Shown here: positions 1-6,973 of the stretch, one piece after another
Layout of the letters: every line of letters starts with the position of its first letter
Numbering within the stretch: the first letter of the stretch is position 1
Source: JBBRLA01 sp038231615
GTDB taxonomy: Bacteria > Myxococcota_A > Polyangia > Palsa-1104 > JAEUJZ01
DNA length: 10,696 nucleotides
Direction of reading: 5' to 3'
NCBI GenBank assembly: GCA_038231615.1
Contig: JBBRLA010000266.1
Coordinates: 1-10,696, forward strand
The notes under the pieces: model-generated
Databases searched by the model: none
What the model was told of the DNA's origin: nothing
Seen by the model: the letters and a program-made list of their open reading frames with translations, nothing else
Program-made: the position numbers and the translations under genes

Positions 1-32
1 CCCTACCCCGTGAGTACGCTCCGCCGACCCAG

Positions 33-740
33 ATGGCAGGTGCCCGCGTCGAGATACAAGATCTGCGAAAGACCTTCGATTTCAGCGGACGGCAGATCGA
101 CGTGCTGAGAGGCATCGATCTGAAGGTCAACGCAGGAGAGATGGTTGCGGTAGTCGGCGCCTCGGGGGCCGGCAAGTCGACCTTCCTTCATGTGCTGGGC
201 ACCCTGGATCGGGTCAGCGGCGGCGCCATCCTCATGGACGGGCACGATGTGACCACCATGAGCCCTGGACAGCTGGCCGAGTTCCGCAACCGGACCATCG
301 GCTTCGTCTTCCAGTTTCATCATTTGCTCCCGGAGTTTACCGCGGTGGAGAATGCTGCCATGCCCGCCATGATCGCGGGCCTCTGCAAGGCAGATGCCGA
401 GCGCAAGGCCACGGCGCTTTTGGACCGGGTGGGCCTGAGCGACCGCCTGCTGCACCGCCCGGGGGAACTGTCCGGGGGCGAGCAGCAGCGGGTGGCGCTG
501 GCGCGGGCCCTGGTGATGGAGCCGCGGATCCTTCTGGCGGACGAGCCCACGGGCAACCTGGACACCCGGACGGGTGCGGCGATTCACGAGCTGGTCGTGG
601 AGCTGAACCGCGAACGGGGAATGACGATGGTGGTGGTCACGCACAATGAAGACCTGGCCGCGCGGATGCCTCGCCGGCTGCACATGATCAAGGGCCTGAT
701 CCACGAGGGCGACGCCGCGCTGCGGGAGATGGGGCTGTGA
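33..740 (+). CDS. lolD: Lipoprotein-releasing system ATP-binding protein LolD
   Basis: This is the cytoplasmic ABC ATPase that powers the LolC/E inner-membrane complex, which extracts outer-membrane lipoproteins and hands them to LolA. The 235-residue protein has the full ABC set: Walker A GASGAGKST (42-50), a Q-loop in FVFQFHHLLPEF (91-102), signature LSGGEQQR (146-153), Walker B ILLADEP (166-172), D-loop GNLD (174-177) and the switch His204. The FQFHHLLPEFTAVENAAMP stretch is the characteristic LolD segment that contacts LolC/E and separates it from MacB- and FtsE-type ATPases. The ATG at 33 gives the usual family length, but I see no good ribosome site and the frame stays open to the window edge. 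A TGA at 11-13 in another frame could be the stop of an upstream lolC/E gene, though only three codons are visible. The stop overlaps the bamA start by four bases, so the two are probably translationally coupled. Confidence 0.95.
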   Translation: MAGARVEIQDLRKTFDFSGRQIDVLRGIDLKVNAGEMVAVVGASGAGKSTFLHVLGTLDRVSGGAILMDGHDVTTMSPGQLAEFRNRTIGFVFQFHHLLPEFTAVENAAMPAMIAGLCKADAERKATALLDRVGLSDRLLHRPGELSGGEQQRVALARALVMEPRILLADEPTGNLDTRTGAAIHELVVELNRERGMTMVVVTHNEDLAARMPRRLHMIKGLIHEGDAALREMGL

Positions 741-3256
741 AGCTGAGGCGTCTTGGGCAGATCGAGGGACCGCGGCGCCTGCGGCGCCTCGCGATCAATG
801 GACCGCGGCGCCTGCGGCGCTTCGCGATCTGTTTCCCTTCCTGGGCCGGGCTGTGGGGTGTCGTGTTCACCCTCTGCCTCTGCCTTTTCCTGCCCCCGGC
901 GCATGCCCAAGGGGCAACGGCCGCAGCCGGCGACGACATCGAAAGCCGCAAGATCGAGGCGCTGCGCTTTCGCGGCAACCGCAAGGTCGAATCTGAGGCG
1001 ATGCAGCTCAACCTCTCGTCTGAGGTGGGCGAGACGGTCTCGCGCAAGAAGGTCCAGGACGACATCCGCGCCGTGTGGAAGATGGGCTACTTCAACGACG
1101 TGCGGGTCGAGGTGGAGGAGGGCAAGGAGGGGGTGATCCTGATCTTCGCCGTGCGGGAGAAACCCGCGGTGCGCAAGATCTACGTTGCCGGCAACAGCGA
1201 GGTCGGGCTGGATAAGATCAACGAGGTCCTGGACCTGAAGAAGGACAAGATCTATGACCCGGCCCAGGTCAAGCGCAACGCCGAGAAAATCCACGACCTG
1301 TACGTCGAGAAGGGCTATTACCTGGCCGACGTGAAGTCAGACATCAAGAACTATTCGCCCACGCAGGTGGACGTCTACTTCATCGTCGATGAGCGGGCCA
1401 AGGTCGAGGTGCGCCAGGTGCGCTTCATCGGCAACCGCCACATCGCCGAGGCCGAGTTGAAGGGGTCGATGCAGACCCAGGAAGGCGGCTGGCTGTCCTT
1501 CTTGACCTCCACGGGAACGTACCGCGAGGACGCTTTCGATCGTGATCTGCTCCTTCTGACCGCCGCCTACTACGACCGAGGCTACGTCAACGTGAAGGTC
1601 GGCAAGCCGCAGATCGAGCTGTCCGCCGACAAGCGCTATCTTTACATCACCATCCCCCTGGAAGAGGGGGACATCTACAAGATCGGCAAGCTGGACTTCA
1701 AGGGCGAGCTGCTCTGGCCGCGGGATGTCCTTTTGCACCGGCTGGCGGTGAAGAGCGGCGAGGTGTTCAATCGCACCAAGCTGGGCAACGACATCATCAA
1801 GGTCAACGACGCCTACAAGGACCGCGGCTACGCCTACGTCAACGTCACTCCGCTCACCGCCGTCGACGTGGACAAGCGCACGGTGGACCTGACCTTCGAC
1901 ATCCAGACCGGGGCCAAGGTGTTCTTCGAGCGGATCAACATCCGCGGGAATTCCAAGACCCGGGACAAGGTCATCCGCCGGGAGATGAAGGTCTCTGAAG
2001 GAGAACTCTTCAGTCAGACGTTCCTGGACCTGTCGAAGAAGCGCATCCAGGCCCTGGGGTTCTTCGAGAAGGTGGAGTTGTCGACGAAGCGCGGCACCAA
2101 AGAGGACCGCATCGAGGTCAACCTGGAGGTCACCGAGCGCCCCACCGGCACCTTCCAGATCGGCGCGGGCTTCTCGTCCATCGAGAACTTCATCGGCCAG
2201 GCGCAGGTGGCGCAGAACAACCTCTTCGGCCGCGGCACCACCATGCAGTTGCAGGCGCAGATCTCGTCCCTGCGGCAGCTCTTCTCGGTGCGCTACGTTG
2301 ATCCCTATTTCCTGGACACCAACGTCACCTTCGCCTTCTCCGGGTATAACCAGCTCCTTTACTACCCGTCGTTCAACCGGACCACCCGGGGCGGGGACCT
2401 GACCTGGGGCTACCTTTTGAGCGACTTCGTCCGCGTCTTCGGCACCTACAAGCTCGAATGGGTCAGCGTTGGGCAGAACCAGAGCGGCGTGGGCCTGGGC
2501 GGCATCGGCCTGGTCACCATTCCCAGCAACACCGTGGCCAACCTCTATGGCCGGGGCTGGACCTCGGCGGTGCGCTTCGCCCTGAACTATGACTCGCGCA
2601 ACGATCGGCTCTTCCCCACCAGGGGCATGTTCCATTCCCTTTCGGTGGAGGTGGCCGATCGCTACCTGGCCTCGGAGAAGAACTACGTCCGGGTGACCGG
2701 GACCGGGCAGTTCTACCGCCCGATCTGGGGGCCCTTCATCTTCCGCCTGCGCCTGGACACCGGCGTGGTCATCTCCCGCAGCCCGGACGGGGTGCCGATC
2801 TACGAGCGTTACTTCCTCGGCGGCATCAACAGCATCCGCGGCTACCGGCTCTTTTCCCTGGGACCCAAGATCAGTCCGCTCTCCCAGCAGAACCCGGACG
2901 CCTTCCAGCAGCCGTTCAATTTCGGCGCCAACTGGCAGATCGTCCTGAACAGCGAGATCGAGTTCCTGATCCTGCCGGCGGTGCAGATCAAGGGCGTGGT
3001 GTTCTTCGACGCGGGCAACGGGTACAACCTGGAGCGTCGCTACTGCCCCAGCGCGGCATCCAGCGCCAACATCGCCAAGGTCTTCAATCCCTGCGAGTTC
3101 TACCCGACCTTCCAGAACCTGCGCTACTCGGTCGGCTTCGGCTTCCGCTGGTTCTCGCCCATCGGCCCCTTGCGCTTCGAGTGGGGCATTCCGCTGAACA
3201 AGCAGCAGGGAGAGGACTCGATTGTATTTGAATTCACAATCGGTAACTTCTTCTAG
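737..3256 (+). CDS. bamA: Outer membrane protein assembly factor BamA
   Basis: BamA is the Omp85-family core of the BAM complex, which folds and inserts beta-barrel proteins into the outer membrane. The 839-residue protein (E. coli: 810) has a signal peptide ending near AHA (55-57), about five POTRA repeats (roughly 70-470, with recurrent RGN/GN turns and GYF or GYY motifs), and a 16-strand-type barrel. The lid-loop motif IRGY is at 700-703 and the C-terminus is aromatic (TIGNFF), as BAM substrates require. The GTG start at 737 overlaps the lolD stop as GTGA, and a GGGAG ribosome site lies about nine bases upstream. The n-region of the signal peptide is unusually long because of a tandem 11-residue repeat (11-32, GPRRLRR-type). 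The mature protein has only two cysteines, C770 and C786, in a loop after the IRGY loop. Identification is firm; POTRA boundaries are approximate. Confidence 0.97.
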   Translation: MKLRRLGQIEGPRRLRRLAINGPRRLRRFAICFPSWAGLWGVVFTLCLCLFLPPAHAQGATAAAGDDIESRKIEALRFRGNRKVESEAMQLNLSSEVGETVSRKKVQDDIRAVWKMGYFNDVRVEVEEGKEGVILIFAVREKPAVRKIYVAGNSEVGLDKINEVLDLKKDKIYDPAQVKRNAEKIHDLYVEKGYYLADVKSDIKNYSPTQVDVYFIVDERAKVEVRQVRFIGNRHIAEAELKGSMQTQEGGWLSFLTSTGTYREDAFDRDLLLLTAAYYDRGYVNVKVGKPQIELSADKRYLYITIPLEEGDIYKIGKLDFKGELLWPRDVLLHRLAVKSGEVFNRTKLGNDIIKVNDAYKDRGYAYVNVTPLTAVDVDKRTVDLTFDIQTGAKVFFERINIRGNSKTRDKVIRREMKVSEGELFSQTFLDLSKKRIQALGFFEKVELSTKRGTKEDRIEVNLEVTERPTGTFQIGAGFSSIENFIGQAQVAQNNLFGRGTTMQLQAQISSLRQLFSVRYVDPYFLDTNVTFAFSGYNQLLYYPSFNRTTRGGDLTWGYLLSDFVRVFGTYKLEWVSVGQNQSGVGLGGIGLVTIPSNTVANLYGRGWTSAVRFALNYDSRNDRLFPTRGMFHSLSVEVADRYLASEKNYVRVTGTGQFYRPIWGPFIFRLRLDTGVVISRSPDGVPIYERYFLGGINSIRGYRLFSLGPKISPLSQQNPDAFQQPFNFGANWQIVLNSEIEFLILPAVQIKGVVFFDAGNGYNLERRYCPSAASSANIAKVFNPCEFYPTFQNLRYSVGFGFRWFSPIGPLRFEWGIPLNKQQGEDSIVFEFTIGNFF
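767..832 (+). repeat. Tandem 33-bp direct repeat inside the bamA signal-peptide region
   Basis: Two adjacent copies (767-799 and 800-832) differ at one internal base and the last three bases. Each encodes 11 residues beginning GPRRLRR, so the repeat is in frame and lengthens the positively charged n-region of the BamA signal peptide. Each unit also contains GGCGCC palindromes. The near identity suggests a fairly recent duplication. Confidence 0.9.
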
Positions 3257-3278
3257 CCAGCCGCTGGAACACACAAAG

Positions 3279-3307
3279 TTGACTTTCGCATCCCCGTTCA
3301 GTAAGCC
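3279..3307 (+). promoter_or_regulatory. Weak candidate promoter ahead of ompH
   Basis: In the 83-base gap between bamA and ompH, TTGACT (3279-3284) matches five of six bases of the sigma70 -35 consensus. Seventeen bases later is TAAGCC (3302-3307), a poor -10 matching only its first two positions. It could supply extra ompH-fabZ transcription, but the weak -10 means it may be chance. Confidence 0.25.
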
Positions 3308-3339
3308 TTTTCGATTCATCCTTTGGAGGAACCGTACAA

Positions 3340-3861
3340 ATGTTGCACCGTGATATGCGTTGGGTGCTGGGCATCGCTGCCCTGCTCGCGGTCGCTCTTG
3401 GCCAGGGCGCGGCCCGGGCGGACAAGATCGCCTATGTGAACATGCAGCGCGCGATCGAGGAGACCACCGAGGGCAAGGCCGCCTTGTCCAAGCTCAAGGC
3501 GGAGGTCGACAAGAAGCAGAAAGAGCTGGAGCAGAAGAAGGAAGAGCTGACCAAGATGGACCAGGACCTCGCCAAGCAGGCGACGGTGCTGAAGGCCGAC
3601 GTGCTGGAGAAGAAGAAGGCCGACCTTCAGCAGAAGGCGATGCAGTGGCAGGAGGCGGCCATGCGCTCCCAGCGAGAGCTGCAGGAGAAGGAGGCCAAGG
3701 CCACCCAGCCAATCGTCGACAAGCTCCTCAAGGCGGTGGCGGTCATCGCCACCCGGGACAAGTTCAGCACGGTCCTGCGTGCCGAGGTGGTCCTGTGGCC
3801 GCAGCACTCGGAGTACGACATCACCAGCGAGGTGATTCGCAAGGCTAACGAGGCCAAGTGA
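3340..3861 (+). CDS. skp: Periplasmic chaperone OmpH/Skp family protein
   Basis: Skp/OmpH is a trimeric, jellyfish-shaped periplasmic chaperone that carries unfolded outer-membrane proteins to BamA. This 173-residue protein has a Sec signal peptide with hydrophobic core at about 8-22 and likely cleavage after ARA (residue 27). The mature start, DKIAYVNMQRAIEET, is typical of the family, with its short first beta strand. A long charged coiled coil rich in Lys, Glu and Gln follows (about 44-120), then a C-terminal part returning to the core (VIATRDKFSTVL). The start is fixed by GGAGGA at 3325-3330, nine bases before the ATG. It follows bamA directly, the classic partner arrangement, and its TGA overlaps the fabZ start region. 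It is somewhat longer than E. coli Skp (161 residues), with a tail ending EVIRKANEAK. Confidence 0.92.
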   Translation: MLHRDMRWVLGIAALLAVALGQGAARADKIAYVNMQRAIEETTEGKAALSKLKAEVDKKQKELEQKKEELTKMDQDLAKQATVLKADVLEKKKADLQQKAMQWQEAAMRSQRELQEKEAKATQPIVDKLLKAVAVIATRDKFSTVLRAEVVLWPQHSEYDITSEVIRKANEAK

Positions 3862-4352
3862 TGCCAGAGGTCTCGCCCCCGGCGCTGCCCCTGGACGTGG
3901 TGGCGATCCAGCGCCTGCTCCCGCACCGCTACCCGTTCCTGCTCATCGATCGGGTGACGGAGCTGGCGGAAGATCGCTGCGTGGCGCTGAAGAACGTCAC
4001 CATCAATGAGCCGTTCTTCGCCGGCCACTTCCCCGGTCATCCGGTGATGCCGGGGGTGCTGATCCTGGAGGCGATGGCCCAGACCTCGGCGGCCCACTCC
4101 CTGCTTCTCATGGGCCAGACCTGCGACGATCACGTCATCTACCTGATGGCCTTCGAGCGGGCCAAGTTCCGCAAGCCGGTGGTGCCGGGAGATCAGCTCA
4201 TGCTGACCTCGAACGTGCTGCGCGGGAGGGGCAAGGTGTGGAAGTTCCGCGGCGAGGCCCACGTCGCCGGGCAACTGGTCGCCGAGGCGGAGTACCTGGC
4301 GACGCTGCAACCTCGCGCCCGCGCCGAAGAAGGGCCGGACCCCGCCCCATGA
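3861..4352 (+). CDS. fabZ: 3-hydroxyacyl-[acyl-carrier-protein] dehydratase FabZ
   Basis: FabZ dehydrates 3-hydroxyacyl-ACP to trans-2-enoyl-ACP in fatty acid synthesis, and competes with lipid A synthesis for the same 3-hydroxyacyl-ACP pool. The 163-residue hotdog-fold protein has LLPHRYPFLLIDRV (19-32), then the active-site block FAGHFPGHPVMPGVLILEAM with catalytic His56 and Glu70, equivalent to His54 and Glu68 in E. coli. FRKPVVPGDQL (near 104-114) is also a family motif. I chose the ATG at 3861 over the in-frame GTG at 3858 because GAGG at 3850-3853 then sits seven bases upstream; the ATG shares one base with the ompH stop. The C-terminus (about 152-163, PRARAEEGPDPAP) is a family-atypical tail. 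lpxD is not between ompH and fabZ and lpxA does not follow, unlike many related operons. Confidence 0.95.
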   Translation: MPEVSPPALPLDVVAIQRLLPHRYPFLLIDRVTELAEDRCVALKNVTINEPFFAGHFPGHPVMPGVLILEAMAQTSAAHSLLLMGQTCDDHVIYLMAFERAKFRKPVVPGDQLMLTSNVLRGRGKVWKFRGEAHVAGQLVAEAEYLATLQPRARAEEGPDPAP

Positions 4353-5791
4353 ATCGGCGAGCAGCTCCCGCCCTCGGTCTGGCGCTGCTCGCCGCGATGG
4401 GGCCCACGACGTCCTGCCGCACCCCGCGAAAGCCCATTCCCCGCGCCGCCGACCTGGGTCCCGCCGTCGAGATGGTCCAGCAGAAACAACCCATCCCTGC
4501 GTCCGCGAGTTCGGGGCAGGGTCTGCCTATGCCCATGATAAATGAACACGAACCGGATGACGACCGCGACCACGCGCAGCCGATCGACGCGGGGAAGGGC
4601 GTCCGGGGGTCGCTGGCGTCGCCCACGCCCGGCGGGGCCGGCAAGGGCGATGACGACTGGTATTCTTATCTGGTCCAGGGGGGCGCGGGGCCGGGGGATG
4701 CGGATCGGCCGCAGGCGCTGGAGGTGGTGCTCACCGGGGACCCGGGCCTGGACCCGGCGCTGGACCTTTTCGATGGAGATGGGAAGAAGCTTCTGAGTCT
4801 GGACGAGCGGGGGAGGGGGCCCAAACGCTTCTCCGGGCTGGTGATGAAGATCGGGCAGACGCTCTACCTGCGAGTGCGGGCGTCCACGAAGGCCGGGGGT
4901 GGGACCGCGGGAGGAATGGGCTACGAGTTGGGGGTACGCCAGTCGGTGGCGGCAATCGGCAGTGAGACCGAGCCCAACGATACCCCTGAGCAGGCCACCG
5001 AGGCCGTCGGGGCGGACTTGAGCGGGGTGCTCTCGAGCGCGAAGGATGAGGACTGGTTCCTGCTGACGCTGGGTGCGGCCCCGGGCAGCCCCGTGGCGGT
5101 GGGGTCGATCCTGCGAGTCGAGGCGACCACGCCGGGGGTGGCGCCGGTTCTGCGCCTGTTTTTACCGGGGACGCCGCCGAAGAAGATCCTGGAAGTCAAG
5201 GCCGAGTCGGGCGCTTCGGAGATGCGCCTGCGGAACGTCGGCCTGCCTGCGAGGACCATCCAGGTGCTGCTCGCGCTGCGTTCGGGCAACTGGCAGCGCA
5301 GCGCGGCCACCACCCGCTATCAGTTGCATGTGGTCGTCGAACCGCCGCTGGAAGGGGCTGAGCATGAGCCCAATGACGACTGCGCCCACGCCAACCCGAT
5401 CCCGCTGGTGCAGCGGGGCGCGGCGCAGGAGGGCGGCCTGGCCGGTTTCCTGTGGCCCGGGGACGTGGATTGCTACGAGGTCCCCGTCGGGGTGGTTGGC
5501 GGGCCTGCGAGCGTCACGTTCCAGCTCGATGGATCAGGGGACGACCGAGTCGGGTGCGGCGCCGAGCTGCGGCATGGGGAGTCGTCCGAATCGTCCTCCG
5601 TCGCCGGAGCGCGGAGCGGAAAGACTCTGACGCTGCATGTTCAGGCGGGCGGGTGGGCACAGGTGCGCGTGGTGGCGAATGCCCGCGGATGCTCTGATAG
5701 CGCGCAGCGAAGCGGAGCGCCGTTCTTTGACGCGCCTTACCGGCTGCTGGCCCGGGTGGAACCAGAGCGAGGGGCCGGGCCGTCTCCATGA
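4349..5791 (+). CDS. Exported protein with three PPC-like beta-sandwich repeats, function unknown
   Basis: I do not recognise a named family for the whole 480-residue protein. The start is the ATG in the ATGA overlap with fabZ; the frame is open further upstream, but that would lie inside fabZ. A signal-like N-terminus (hydrophobic about 7-18) ends at TTSC (Cys23), which might be a non-canonical lipobox. After a Pro-rich linker come three repeats of about 135 residues beginning EHEPDDD (66), ETEPNDT (206) and EHEPNDD (338). Each is followed some 30-45 residues later by a DxDW/C-Y/F motif (DDDWYSY, DEDWFLL, DVDCYEV). The EPND...DxDxY pattern is that of bacterial pre-peptidase C-terminal (PPC) domains, secreted carbohydrate- or protein-binding beta-sandwiches. 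All four post-signal cysteines (345, 375, 403, 448) lie in the third repeat. No protease or other catalytic domain is visible, so a binding or structural envelope role is inferred. Confidence 0.8.
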   Translation: MNRRAAPALGLALLAAMGPTTSCRTPRKPIPRAADLGPAVEMVQQKQPIPASASSGQGLPMPMINEHEPDDDRDHAQPIDAGKGVRGSLASPTPGGAGKGDDDWYSYLVQGGAGPGDADRPQALEVVLTGDPGLDPALDLFDGDGKKLLSLDERGRGPKRFSGLVMKIGQTLYLRVRASTKAGGGTAGGMGYELGVRQSVAAIGSETEPNDTPEQATEAVGADLSGVLSSAKDEDWFLLTLGAAPGSPVAVGSILRVEATTPGVAPVLRLFLPGTPPKKILEVKAESGASEMRLRNVGLPARTIQVLLALRSGNWQRSAATTRYQLHVVVEPPLEGAEHEPNDDCAHANPIPLVQRGAAQEGGLAGFLWPGDVDCYEVPVGVVGGPASVTFQLDGSGDDRVGCGAELRHGESSESSSVAGARSGKTLTLHVQAGGWAQVRVVANARGCSDSAQRSGAPFFDAPYRLLARVEPERGAGPSP

Positions 5792-6510
5792 GGCCCCGCC
5801 GGCCATTCGTGGCCTGGGGACCGCGCGGGTGCATCTGGCCGCTTTGGATGGCCGTGCTTCTTTCGGTGGGTTGTGCCGGGAGCCAGTCCGGCCCGAAGCA
5901 AGCCCTGTCCCGGTACAAGCGCCTGCTATCGCACGGGAAGTATACCGAGGCCTACCAGATGATGACCCCGGCGCTCCGGCAGCAATGCGATCTCGATTGC
6001 TTCACCAGGCGCGCCACTGGCGGCGAAACAGCAAGGCACAGGGACCTTCCGGTCACCTCCGAGCTTCGCGGCGAGATCGCCCTTGGGGACAAGTCAGCCG
6101 TCAAGCTGACCAGCAGCGGGGGGGGCTGGAATATCAGCGGCGACCCGCTGGACTTCTACCCTCAGACGACTCCGAGGCTGGCGCTGCACTCGTTGTTGCG
6201 CGCCCTCCAGGCACGACGCTACGACGTGGCGTTGCGCTTCATTCCGGCGCGGCTGAAGGGCCAGGTCACGGCGGATTCGCTGCGGGAGAGTTTGGAGGGG
6301 CCCGGGCGGGCCGAGATGCAGGCTCAGGTGCAGGCGGCTAAGCAGCATCTCGATCGTGGCGAGCCCTTCGTCATCGAAGGGACCGAGGCCCGCCTGCCGC
6401 TAGGTGGAGATGAAGGAAAGGCCGTGCGTCTCGTCCAAGAACCGGATGGCGAAAACGAAAACGGAATAGAAAACCATGAAGCTGGCTGGCGGGTCCTGCA
6501 ACTGCAATAG
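5788..6510 (+). CDS. Putative lipoprotein with a duplicated NTF2-like unit, function unknown
   Basis: This 240-residue protein starts in an ATGA overlap with the preceding gene and is the last of the operon. The N-terminus is basic, then hydrophobic, and ends at LLSVGC with a likely lipidated Cys29, so a lipoprotein is probable. The mature part looks like two copies of one unit. The first (about 36-125) opens with an amphipathic helix pair (KQALSRYKRLLSHGKYTEAY) and closes with a GGWNISGDPLDFY strand. The second (about 128-240) opens with ALHSLLRALQARRYDVALRF and closes with AGWRVLQLQ. A helix pair, then a twisted sheet ending in a G-W strand, is typical of small NTF2-like domains such as DUF4878-type lipoproteins; the fold call is inference. 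C67 and C71 form a CxxxC in the first copy only. Translational coupling to the bam/fab genes suggests an envelope role, but nothing in the sequence defines it. Confidence 0.8.
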   Translation: MRPRRPFVAWGPRGCIWPLWMAVLLSVGCAGSQSGPKQALSRYKRLLSHGKYTEAYQMMTPALRQQCDLDCFTRRATGGETARHRDLPVTSELRGEIALGDKSAVKLTSSGGGWNISGDPLDFYPQTTPRLALHSLLRALQARRYDVALRFIPARLKGQVTADSLRESLEGPGRAEMQAQVQAAKQHLDRGEPFVIEGTEARLPLGGDEGKAVRLVQEPDGENENGIENHEAGWRVLQLQ

Positions 6511-6525
6511 CGCGAATGGAAGGAG

Positions 6526-6574
6526 CGAACAAACGCGTGGGAGGGCAACCGCAAAGCAGCGTCGCGTTCGTTCG
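6526..6574 (+). terminator. Candidate stem-loop terminator after the envelope operon
   Basis: CGAACAAACGCG (6526-6537) can pair with CGCGTTCGTTCG (6563-6574) in 11 of 12 positions around a 25-base loop, 15 bases after the last stop of the operon. It is followed by AGTTT and a run of seven C rather than a proper T-tract. It could therefore be an RNA-stabilising 3' structure or assist Rho-dependent ending instead of being an intrinsic terminator. Confidence 0.4.
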
Positions 6575-6615
6575 AGTTTCCCCCCCGGAAGCCACAGGTG
6601 CCCGCCGGTCGGAAC

Positions 6616-6644
6616 TTGGTAGATTTTTCGAGAGATGCTAGAAT
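6616..6644 (+). promoter_or_regulatory. Sigma70-type promoter for the small gene at 6773
   Basis: TTGGTA (-35, 6616-6621; four of six consensus bases) and TAGAAT (-10, 6639-6644; five of six) are separated by exactly 17 bases. The stretch around them is markedly more A/T-rich than the neighbourhood. Transcription would start near 6651, giving a leader of about 120 bases before the small CDS. This is the best-looking promoter in the window. Confidence 0.6.
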
Positions 6645-6679
6645 CTTTAGCTAAGAGTTATTCAGAGGAGATGGAGCCC

Positions 6680-6695
6680 TGGTGCCGGTGCACCA
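6680..6695 (+). promoter_or_regulatory. Perfect hairpin in the leader of the small gene
   Basis: TGGTGC pairs perfectly with GCACCA around a four-base CGGT loop. It lies between the candidate promoter (-10 at 6639-6644) and the ATG at 6773. The rest of the leader is purine-rich and carries several GGA triplets. A role in translation control or mRNA stability is possible; I do not recognise a known riboswitch class. Confidence 0.35.
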
Positions 6696-6758
6696 AGAGA
6701 CGGATGCAGTAGCAGCGGAATCAAAGGAAGCAAGAAGAACGGTTGGTCCGGTACCACC

Positions 6759-6764
6759 GGGGAG
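6759..6764 (+). promoter_or_regulatory. Ribosome binding site that fixes the small-gene start
   Basis: GGGGAG ends eight bases before the ATG at 6773. The alternative in-frame GTG at 6743 would place this site inside the coding region and has no comparable site of its own, so the 6773 start is preferred. Confidence 0.7.
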
Positions 6765-6772
6765 AAGACGCA

Positions 6773-6964
6773 ATGCTCGACCCATGGATCATTGAAGAGA
6801 TCCGGCGGCGGGAACGAGAAGAGCGCCGATATCGCGATGAGCGACCGGTGCTGGAAATCCCCATGGAACGCCCCGCGCATCCCTCGGCCCCCGCCAACCA
6901 CATTGATGGGGGTGAGCCCTCCGTCGGCGATCGCGGTATTGCTATCCTCGACTATCGGATCTAG
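6773..6964 (+). CDS. Small soluble protein (63 aa), conserved-looking, function unknown
   Basis: The 63-residue product begins MLDPWIIEEIRRREREER, a short amphipathic, strongly charged helix, then RPVLEIPMERP, a Pro/Gly-rich linker and a final RGIAILDYRI strand. This helix, V-x-I-P strand, linker, hydrophobic C-terminal strand layout resembles short uncharacterised proteins I associate with myxobacterial and related genomes. That is recollection, not a search result, and I assign no function. Supporting a real gene are the strong ribosome site, a good promoter upstream, a stem-loop after the stop and a composition that reads as a protein rather than a shadow. There is no signal peptide or membrane segment, so it should be cytoplasmic. 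It stands alone, between the operon end and a convergent gene. Confidence 0.72.
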   Translation: MLDPWIIEEIRRREREERRYRDERPVLEIPMERPAHPSAPANHIDGGEPSVGDRGIAILDYRI

Positions 6965-6973
6965 CCGGCGAGC

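Noticed and set aside
1337..3319. Long 660-codon minus-strand open frame opposite bamA
   Set aside because: It mirrors bamA in its antisense frame, has low-complexity composition and no recognisable domain, and BamA is certain.
4238..4348. Upstream extension of the PPC-like protein into fabZ
   Set aside because: It would overlap fabZ by over 110 bases and place an Arg-rich segment before the signal peptide; the ATGA overlap start at 4349 fits both.
6563..6590. GTTCGTTCGAG as a tRNA T-arm
   Set aside because: No acceptor or anticodon stems can be built around it; it fits the operon-end stem-loop instead.
6671..6712. 13-codon leader open frame (MEPWCRCTKRRMQ) as a regulatory peptide
   Set aside because: AGAGGAG directly abuts the ATG, too close for efficient initiation, and no attenuator-like run of one amino acid is present. 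It is mentioned only as part of the leader finding.
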